DNA of 8,701 nt from Patescibacteria group bacterium. GTDB lineage: Bacteria; Patescibacteriota; Minisyncoccia; Portnoybacterales; UBA2143. Made by a program: the position numbers and the translations under genes. Positions 1 through 4,576 of this stretch are shown one piece after another. How positions within the stretch are numbered: position 1 is the stretch's first letter; every line of letters begins with the position of its first letter. The notes below the pieces were generated by a model. That model saw nothing but the letters and a program-made list of their open reading frames with translations, did not search any database and was not told where the DNA came from. Location of the stretch: assembly GCA_018819085.1 (NCBI GenBank), contig JAHJQT010000061.1, positions 1 to 8,701 on the forward strand, read 5' to 3'.

Positions 1-29
1 ATAATAAGAAAGACAAGCCAATTATTAAA

Positions 30-58
30 TTGACTGATTATTTGTTTTAGGATATTAT
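30..58 (+). promoter_or_regulatory. Promoter of the tRNA-Pro/tRNA-Gly unit
   Basis: A TTGACT box (30-35) and a TATTAT box (53-58) are separated by exactly 17 bases, each matching the sigma-70 consensus at five of six positions. Initiation would fall around 65, only a few bases before the mature tRNA-Pro 5' end at 68, as is common for tRNA promoters. No other promoter is visible before tRNA-Gly, so both tRNAs are probably made from this one. Confidence 0.68.
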
Positions 59-67
59 ATCTTATAT

Positions 68-146
<79 letters not shown>

Positions 147-148
147 TC

Positions 149-180
149 TCGCCGTCGCGATCTAGCGGGCATTGCCCCGC
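149..180 (+). repeat. Two short GC-rich hairpins in the tRNA-Pro/tRNA-Gly spacer
   Basis: Two small inverted repeats lie directly after tRNA-Pro. The first is TCGC (149-152)/GCGA (157-160) around a four-base loop. The second is GCGGG (165-169)/CCCGC (176-180) around a six-base loop. The second hairpin shares its right arm with the larger hairpin 176-209, so the two structures exclude each other. The spacer is far richer in GC than the surrounding intergenic DNA. Its role is unknown; it may be a remnant of a dispersed palindromic element or a tRNA-processing spacer. Confidence 0.5.
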
Positions 181-209
181 CGTAGCTCGCTATGGCGAGC
201 GAAGGCGGG
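176..209 (+). repeat. 34-bp interrupted palindrome running into the tRNA-Gly 5' end
   Basis: The outer arms CCCGCC (176-181) and GGCGGG (204-209) are perfectly complementary, as are the inner arms GCTCGC (185-190) and GCGAGC (195-200). They are separated by symmetric three-base internal loops (GTA/GAA) and a TATG loop. The last five bases of the right arm are the first bases of the tRNA-Gly acceptor stem. In the precursor RNA this hairpin would therefore compete with the tRNA acceptor stem. It resembles the short GC-rich palindromes I associate with Patescibacteria intergenic DNA, but that resemblance is from memory. Confidence 0.65.
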
Positions 210-276
210 TATCGTATAATGGCTATTATTTTTGGTTTCCAACCAAACGATGAGGGTTCGACTCCCTCTACCCGCT
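205..276 (+). tRNA. tRNA-Gly (anticodon UCC), no encoded CCA
   Basis: The acceptor strand GCGGGTA (205-211) pairs with TACCCGC (269-275), followed by discriminator T276. The anticodon stem TTTGG/CCAAA (231-235/243-247) encloses TTTCCAA, with anticodon TCC at 238-240 reading GGA. The T arm is GAGGG-TTCGACT-CCCTC. Position 276 is followed by CAG, so CCA must be added after transcription; the cca gene at the right of the window could do this. It lies 61 bases after tRNA-Pro and is probably in the same transcript. Confidence 0.95.
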
Positions 277-284
277 CAGATTTA

Positions 285-299
285 CCCCGCTCGGCGGGG
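285..299 (+). repeat. Short GC hairpin downstream of tRNA-Gly
   Basis: CCCCGC (285-290) and GCGGGG (294-299) form a six-base-pair hairpin with a TCG loop, eight bases after the tRNA-Gly discriminator. On the plus strand it is followed by AATAATAAAA rather than a T-run, so it is not a terminator by itself. It may be a 3'-trailer structure that guides tRNA processing. Its arms contain the same GCGGG/CCCGC words as the tRNA-Gly acceptor stem and could pair with them in alternative folds. Confidence 0.5.
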
Positions 300-301
300 G
301 A

Positions 302-339
302 ATAATAAAAGAGCGAATTTTATTTCGCTCTTTTATTAT
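302..339. terminator. Bidirectional intrinsic terminator between tRNA-Gly and HU
   Basis: A perfect 16-bp inverted repeat (302-317/324-339) encloses a TTTTAT loop. The top of the stem is the GC-containing AGAGCGAA/TTCGCTCT, and the base is A-rich on one side and T-rich on the other. This gives a U-rich tract after the stem on both strands. It lies between two convergent units, the tRNAs on plus and HU on minus, 13 bases past the HU stop codon. Position and symmetry fit a shared bidirectional terminator. Confidence 0.85.
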
Positions 340-352
340 ACTAACAAGATTT

Positions 353-622
353 CTATTTAACAGCTTCTTTGAGAGATTTTCCTGCTTTAAACTTAGGAAC
401 TGTAGTTGCTTTAATTTTAATCTTTTCGCCAGTTCGTGGATTTACTCCCATTCTAGCTGCTCTCTTTGAAACGTTGAATGTGCCAAAACCAGTTAAAGTT
501 AGTTTTTGGCCTTTTGATAATGCGCTAGTAATTGCATCAAGTGTTGCGTTAACACACTCGCCTGCTTCTTTTTTAGAACAGCAGCATTTTGCTACTTCTT
601 CAATTAATTGATCTTTAGTCAT
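353..622 (-). CDS. hup: HU-family DNA-binding protein
   Basis: This 89-residue protein has the length and layout of HU: an N-terminal helical dimerisation region (1-40), GFGTF at 45-49, then the beta-arm with NPRTGEKI (61-68) and a C-terminal helix ending in FKAGKSLKEAVK. NPRTG contains the proline that intercalates at DNA kinks in this family. HU bends and compacts nucleoid DNA as a dimer. It is the last gene of the minus-strand block, 100 bases after ymdB, and stops just before the bidirectional terminator. No Shine-Dalgarno sequence precedes its ATG. Unusually for HU it has four cysteines, three consecutive at 13-15 in the turn between helices 1 and 2 and one at 23. IHF is an alternative within the family, but a lone gene in such a small genome favours HU. 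Confidence 0.95.
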   Translation of the reverse strand: MTKDQLIEEVAKCCCSKKEAGECVNATLDAITSALSKGQKLTLTGFGTFNVSKRAARMGVNPRTGEKIKIKATTVPKFKAGKSLKEAVK

Positions 623-647
623 AATATTATTGTTAAATTATTTGTTA

Positions 648-653
648 ATTATA
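648..653 (-). promoter_or_regulatory. Possible -10 box for HU
   Basis: On the minus strand a perfect TATAAT lies 25 bases upstream of the HU start codon, which would give a leader of under 20 bases. No recognisable -35 hexamer stands 16-18 bases further upstream (AGATTA is at the expected place). In such AT-rich DNA the hexamer may occur by chance. HU could instead be read through from ymdB. Confidence 0.3.
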
Positions 654-722
654 TACCTCGACCTTTATTTTAATCTCTACTATATACTTTAGCTCTATTA
701 CTTAATCTTAGCAAGCTATTTT

Positions 723-1511
723 TTAAAATGCAACTATTTCTTTCAATCTTTCAATCTTTTTCGCTAAATTGTATTTATTCGTTTCAAATAAAATAGCATT
801 GATTTCTACGGCTCCTTCTTTTGGTATTCTTAAACTTATATGTCTTCCTGTCAAGAACCTTTTCACAGCAATGTCTTTATCAGCTCCAAGACTTGAATTT
901 TGAATTCCAACCATACCAACGTCAGAAACAAAAGCTGTACCCTTAGGAAGAATACGTGTATCAGCTGTAGGTGTATGTGTATGTGTGCCTAATAAGGCTG
1001 TTACTCTGCCATCTACATGCCAACCCATACATACTTTTTCTGCTGTTGTTTCAGCATGCCAGTCAATTATAATAATATCTGCTTCGTCTTCTTCATTTTC
1101 TAATATCTTATTAATCTCTATGAAGGGATTATCATATTCTTCTTTCATAAAGGACTGTCCAATTAGATTGATAATAAGTATTTTTTTTGTTCTTACTTGA
1201 ATTATCCTATAACCATCTCCTGGAGTATTCTTAAGCATGTTTGCAGGTCTTATTAAAGGAATCTCTTTATTTGTTAAAAGAACGTTTGTATTTTCTTGGT
1301 CTAAAATATGATCTCCTGATGTAACAAAATCTATACCAGCATCTAGGATTTCTTTCAAACATTTTTCAGTCATGCCTCTACCATGAGCCATGTTTTCTCC
1401 ATTAGCTATAATTAAATCAGGCTGGTATTTTTTCTTCCATTTGGGAAGTATTTTTTTAATTGCATAACGTCCTGGCTTGCCGACAATATCCCCAAAAAAA
1501 ATGATTCTCAT
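723..1511 (-). CDS. ymdB: YmdB-family (TIGR00282) metallophosphoesterase
   Basis: This 262-residue protein matches the YmdB family of calcineurin-like phosphoesterases in length and motifs: GDIVGKPGR (7-15), NGEN (37-40), SGDH (65-68), DWHAE (150-154) and GTHTHT (175-180). Metal ligands inferred by family comparison are D8, E39, N40, residue 67, H152, H177 and H179. Bacillus YmdB is a cytoplasmic dinuclear-metal phosphodiesterase active on 2',3'-cyclic nucleotides, affects biofilm and motility decisions, and is encoded next to RNase Y. The same pairing occurs here, with rny immediately upstream. The oddity is D67 where the family normally has Asn (GNH), a metal-2 ligand position, so activity or metal preference may differ. 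There is no signal peptide, and no Shine-Dalgarno sequence precedes the ATG. Confidence 0.92.
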   Translation of the reverse strand: MRIIFFGDIVGKPGRYAIKKILPKWKKKYQPDLIIANGENMAHGRGMTEKCLKEILDAGIDFVTSGDHILDQENTNVLLTNKEIPLIRPANMLKNTPGDGYRIIQVRTKKILIINLIGQSFMKEEYDNPFIEINKILENEEDEADIIIIDWHAETTAEKVCMGWHVDGRVTALLGTHTHTPTADTRILPKGTAFVSDVGMVGIQNSSLGADKDIAVKRFLTGRHISLRIPKEGAVEINAILFETNKYNLAKKIERLKEIVAF

Positions 1512-1520
1512 TTTTTAAAA

Positions 1521-1645
1521 TTCCAAATCCAAAATTACAAATAACAAATAAATTCTAAATTACAATAATCAAAATCTAAAACAATTTTAGATATTTGGAT
1601 TTTGAATTTGTAATTTATTTGGGACTTGGTGCTTTGAATTTTTGA
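1521..1645. repeat. Long imperfect AT-rich palindrome between rny and ymdB
   Basis: Almost the whole rny-ymdB spacer folds on itself. The centre is a perfect 8-bp hairpin, ATCTAAAA (1574-1581)/TTTTAGAT (1585-1592), with a CAA loop. Moving outward, the left arm 1545-1581 and the reverse complement of the right arm 1585-1622 align with small indels (for example CAAATAAATT on both). The outer 20-25 bases match more loosely. The text is almost wholly combinations of AAATT, CAAA and CCAAAT words. It may be a MITE-like or dispersed palindromic element, or an mRNA-stabilising or processing structure between the two genes. It is not a conventional terminator because the stem is AT-rich. Confidence 0.6.
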
Positions 1646-1651
1646 TTTATT

Positions 1652-3184
1652 TTATCTTGCGTATTCAATTACTCTTGTTTCTCTAATTACATTTACTTTT
1701 ATTTCTCCAGGATATTTTAGTTCTTGGTGAATTTGATCAGCAATATCTTTAGCTAATTTATGAGCACCCATATCATCTATTTCATCTGGATGGACAAAAA
1801 CTCTGATTTCTCTTCCTGCCTGAATGGCATAAGATTTTTCAACTCCCTTAAAGGAATTAGCTACATTTTCTAATTCTTCTAATCTTTTAAGGTAAGCTTC
1901 TAAAGTATCTTTTCTTGCTCCTGGCCTTGCTCCTGAAATAGCATCAGCAACTTGGACAACAATTGATTCTAGAGTTTCAAAAGGATATTCCTCGTGATGA
2001 GATTGCATCGCCTGTATCACTTCTTCGCTGACGTTGAATTTATTTAGTATTTTTCTACCTATTTCAACATGAGATCCTTGAACTTCATGATCAACTGCTT
2101 TTCCAATATCATGTAAGATGCCTGCTTTTTTAGTTATATCAACATTAATTTTTAACTCTGAAGCAATAGCTCCTGCAATATGAGCAACTTCAACTGAATG
2201 CAAAAGAACATTTTGTCCGTAACTTGTTCTAAAACGAAGACGGCCTAATAATTTAATTAATTGTGGATTAAGTCCTGCGACACCAACATCATAAATAGCT
2301 GCTTCGCCAGCTTCTTGTATTTTTTCTTCTATTTCTTCTTTTGCTTTTTCAACTGTTTCTTCAATTCTTGCTGGTTGTATTCTTCCGTCGAGTAATAATT
2401 TTTCTAATGTTATCTTTGCAATTTGCCTTCTAACAGGATCAAATCCAGAAATAATAATAGCTCCTGGAGTATCGTCAACTAAGACATCAACTCCTGTTAA
2501 TTTTTCTAATGTTTTTATATTTCTTCCTTCTTTTCCAATTATTCTTCCCTTAAGATCGTCATTGGGCAAATTAACTGATGTAGAGGTAATTTCGCTTACT
2601 TGAGAAGCAGCGTATCTTTGCATGGCCAGAGCAGTTATTTTTTGAGCTTTTTTATTTAGCTCTTCTCTGCCATCTTCCTCTAATCTTTTTAAGCGTTCTA
2701 ATAGATTTTGCTGATGTTCTTTTTCAGCAATAGCAAATATTTCTTCTTTTGCTTGTTCTTGTGAAAGCTCAGATATTTTTTCTAAATCTTTAAGTCTTTG
2801 TTCATGAAGCTTGTTTAATTCTTCTTTTATCTTTTTAACCTTGCCAATCTTTATTTTTAAGTTTGAATAATCTTCTTCTAGTTTACTACTTCTTTCATCA
2901 ATATTTTGCTCTTTTCTGAGCAGTCTCTTTTCCATTAATGTGAGTTGCTTATGTCTGTCTCTTTCTTGATCCTTAATCTCTTCTAATATTTGATTTGCTT
3001 TTTCTTTTGCTTCAATAATGGTTCCTTTAGCTTCATCTTTTGCCTGACTTATTAGTTTATTTAATTTAGATTCAATTGTTCCAGCTTGTTTTTTGGCAAT
3101 TGTTTGTCTTGTATAATAACCCAAAAATGAGCCGACTATTAAAGTTCCGACAATTGTTCCAGAATATACGATTAAATTGTTCAT
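1652..3184 (-). CDS. rny: Ribonuclease Y
   Basis: This 510-residue protein is close to the roughly 520 of Bacillus RNase Y and shares its architecture. It has an N-terminal membrane anchor (residues 4-24), a long charged coiled coil (about 35-185), a KH domain with GRIIGKEGRN (213-222), and an HD domain with HSVEVAH (329-335) and HDIGK (358-362). Further metal-site candidates are H396/H397 and D414. RNase Y is the membrane-tethered endoribonuclease that starts mRNA turnover in bacteria lacking RNase E. It starts 35 bases after nusA, suggesting co-transcription, and is followed by ymdB, its usual neighbour. A weak TGGA lies nine bases before the ATG. All catalytic and RNA-binding motifs are intact, so it should be active. 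Confidence 0.97.
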   Translation of the reverse strand: MNNLIVYSGTIVGTLIVGSFLGYYTRQTIAKKQAGTIESKLNKLISQAKDEAKGTIIEAKEKANQILEEIKDQERDRHKQLTLMEKRLLRKEQNIDERSSKLEEDYSNLKIKIGKVKKIKEELNKLHEQRLKDLEKISELSQEQAKEEIFAIAEKEHQQNLLERLKRLEEDGREELNKKAQKITALAMQRYAASQVSEITSTSVNLPNDDLKGRIIGKEGRNIKTLEKLTGVDVLVDDTPGAIIISGFDPVRRQIAKITLEKLLLDGRIQPARIEETVEKAKEEIEEKIQEAGEAAIYDVGVAGLNPQLIKLLGRLRFRTSYGQNVLLHSVEVAHIAGAIASELKINVDITKKAGILHDIGKAVDHEVQGSHVEIGRKILNKFNVSEEVIQAMQSHHEEYPFETLESIVVQVADAISGARPGARKDTLEAYLKRLEELENVANSFKGVEKSYAIQAGREIRVFVHPDEIDDMGAHKLAKDIADQIHQELKYPGEIKVNVIRETRVIEYAR

Positions 3185-3219
3185 AAAATTTTTCCATTTG
3201 TTTATTATTTATATTTATT

Positions 3220-4407
3220 TTATTCTTTTTTCTTTTTTAAGGTCACTTTCCTTTTAACAGTTTTCTTTTTCTTCTTTTTAATAGTTTTTTTCTTTTCTTC
3301 TTGAGCTACTATATCTATTTTCCATCCAGTTAATTTAGCTGCTAGTCTTACATTTTGTCCCTTAATTCCAATAGCTAATGATAATTGATCTTCAGGTACA
3401 ATTACTTTAGCTTCATTTCTTGTTTTATCTATTTTCACATCATTAACTTTTGCTGGAGAAAGTGATTGACTTAAAAATTTAATAGGATCTTCTGACCATT
3501 CAATAATATCTATTTTTTCTCCTGCTAATTCATTAATAACTGCTTGGACTCTAGTTCCTTTTTGTCCTATCATTGATCCAATTGGATCAACTCGTTCTTC
3601 GGTAGAAGCAACAGCAATTTTAGAACGAGAACCAGCCTCTCTGGCAATTGATTTTATTTCTACTGTTCCAGAAGAAATTTCAGGAACTTCTAATTCAAAT
3701 AAATGACTTACCATTTTAGGATGAGCACGGGAAAGAATTATTGATGGCCCGTGAGAATTTTTTTGAACTTCTAATATATAAGCCTTTAAACGCTGTCCTA
3801 TTCTATAATTTTCTCTAGGAATTTGTTCTTCAAAAAATAGAGCGCCTGTTGTTTTTCCTATATCAAGAAAAACATTTCCTTTTTCTACTCTTTGAACTAC
3901 TCCACTTACGATTTGACCTTCTTTTTCTTTATACTCATCATAGATAGCATCTCTTTCAGCTTCGCGTATTCGTTGAATAATAACTTGCTTTGCTGTTTGA
4001 GCTGCAATTCTTCCAAAATCATAAGCGACTTCTAATGGATATTCTATTTCATCTCCTGGTTTAGATTTTTTTTTGGCATCTTCAATCATAATGTGCTTTT
4101 CTGGATTAAATCTAATCTTTCTTTCTTCTTCTCCGCCTGTGGCAAATTCTTCTTCTTTCTCTATTTCTTCATTTTCTTCTGTTTCTGGCTTAAGCATTGT
4201 TTTATCAACGACTAACTTTACCTGGAAAACTTCCATTTGTCCGGTTTTTAAATCAAATTTTATTTTAATATTTTGTCCTTTGCGATCGTATTCTTTCCTA
4301 TAGGCAGCCGATAAGGCCATTTCAACAGTTTCTAAAACTTTTTTTTCAGAAATACCTTTTTCTTCGCAAATTTGTTCTATTGCTGATATAAATGGTTTTG
4401 TGTCCAT
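3220..4407 (-). CDS. nusA: Transcription termination/antitermination factor NusA
   Basis: This 395-residue protein starts at the ATG at 4407, giving the family-typical MDTKPF N-terminus. An in-frame ATG at 4476 overlaps the promoter -10 box and would precede the transcription start, so it is rejected. Domains are an RNA-polymerase-binding N-terminal domain (1-155), S1 (about 163-227), KH1 with IGSMIGQKGTRV (276-287) and KH2 with AIGIKGQNVRLA (345-356). There are no C-terminal acidic repeats, as is usual outside Proteobacteria. Two features are odd: a glutamate-rich insertion at 75-96 inside the N-terminal domain, and a lysine-rich tail from 372 to the end that may bind RNA. NusA binds RNA polymerase and nascent RNA to control pausing and termination. 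It heads the nusA-rny block; the usual partners rimP and infB are absent. Confidence 0.96.
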   Translation of the reverse strand: MDTKPFISAIEQICEEKGISEKKVLETVEMALSAAYRKEYDRKGQNIKIKFDLKTGQMEVFQVKLVVDKTMLKPETEENEEIEKEEEFATGGEEERKIRFNPEKHIMIEDAKKKSKPGDEIEYPLEVAYDFGRIAAQTAKQVIIQRIREAERDAIYDEYKEKEGQIVSGVVQRVEKGNVFLDIGKTTGALFFEEQIPRENYRIGQRLKAYILEVQKNSHGPSIILSRAHPKMVSHLFELEVPEISSGTVEIKSIAREAGSRSKIAVASTEERVDPIGSMIGQKGTRVQAVINELAGEKIDIIEWSEDPIKFLSQSLSPAKVNDVKIDKTRNEAKVIVPEDQLSLAIGIKGQNVRLAAKLTGWKIDIVAQEEKKKTIKKKKKKTVKRKVTLKKKKE

Positions 4408-4420
4408 ATTTTTTATAAAA

Positions 4421-4440
4421 GCCCGTTCACTAGAACGAGC
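4421..4440 (-). promoter_or_regulatory. Hairpin in the nusA 5' leader, attenuator-like
   Basis: In nusA mRNA, GCTCGTTC (4440-4433) pairs with GAACGGGC (4428-4421) around a TAGT loop, with one G-U pair. The stem is followed at once by TTTTAT, and the nusA ATG comes 13 bases after the stem. The arrangement (GC stem plus short U tract between promoter and start codon) resembles a weak intrinsic terminator. NusA is itself a termination factor, so autogenous attenuation is conceivable; this is inference. The U tract is short (UUUUAU), so the hairpin might instead act on translation. Confidence 0.5.
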
Positions 4441-4468
4441 CTCTTTTAGATAATCTATCTTAATTAAG

Positions 4469-4496
4469 ATTATCATAGAATTAAATTACTTGTCAA
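4469..4496 (-). promoter_or_regulatory. Promoter of nusA
   Basis: On the minus strand a perfect -35 TTGACA (4496-4491) and a GATAAT -10 (4474-4469, five of six consensus bases) are 16 bases apart. Initiation is predicted near 4461-4462, leaving a leader of about 54 bases before the ATG at 4407. The upstream edge of the -35 box lies five bases from the large palindrome 4502-4539, so a protein bound there could touch this promoter. Confidence 0.75.
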
Positions 4497-4501
4497 GAAT
4501 A

Positions 4502-4539
4502 AAGGACGTTCCTTAAAACATATTTTAAGGAACGTCCTT
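4502..4539. promoter_or_regulatory. Perfect palindrome (double dyad) between divergent nusA and korA
   Basis: The arms AAGGACGTTCCTTAAAA (4502-4518) and its exact complement (4523-4539) flank the loop CATA. Each arm begins or ends with its own smaller dyad, AAGGAcgtTCCTT (4502-4514) and AAGGAacgTCCTT (4527-4539), with centres 25 bases apart. Neither strand has a clear T-run after the stem, and the flanking genes diverge, so termination is an unlikely role. A paired operator site for a dimeric regulator controlling both genes is the most economical reading. A cruciform or a palindromic-element remnant is possible. Confidence 0.55.
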
Positions 4540-4566
4540 GAATACTTGAAAAATTCATGCTAATCT
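4538..4566 (+). promoter_or_regulatory. Candidate promoter of korAB
   Basis: TTGAAT (4538-4543) and TAATCT (4561-4566) are 17 bases apart, with a TG at 4558-4559 forming an extended -10 (TGCTAATCT). The match is modest, at four and three of six bases. If used, transcription would start near 4573, and the korA mRNA (ATG at 4577) would be nearly leaderless, in keeping with the lack of any Shine-Dalgarno sequence. The -35 overlaps the end of the palindrome. Confidence 0.35.
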
Positions 4567-4576
4567 AAAAATCAAT

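Noticed and set aside
369..611. 80-codon plus-strand frame opposite HU
   Set aside because: It is fully antisense to a clear HU gene; its translation shows no family likeness and no ribosome-binding context.
985..1200. 71-codon plus-strand frame opposite ymdB
   Set aside because: It is antisense to conserved metallophosphoesterase motifs; the low-complexity Ser/Ile composition is typical of a shadow.
1512..1651. CRISPR-like or tandem repeat in the rny-ymdB spacer
   Set aside because: The repeated AT words have no constant unit or spacer length; the signal is an inverted repeat, not an array.
4073..4303. 76-codon plus-strand frame opposite the NusA acidic region
   Set aside because: Its Ser/Phe-rich translation is the complement of Glu/Lys codons in nusA.
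4408..4476. Longer nusA reading frame from the ATG at 4476, adding 23 residues
   Set aside because: The ATG overlaps the -10 box of a strong promoter, the added residues do not look like NusA, and the internal ATG gives the standard MDTKPF start.
4502..4539. Bidirectional terminator
   Set aside because: The flanking genes diverge, so no transcript is expected to end here, and no U-tract follows the stem on either strand.
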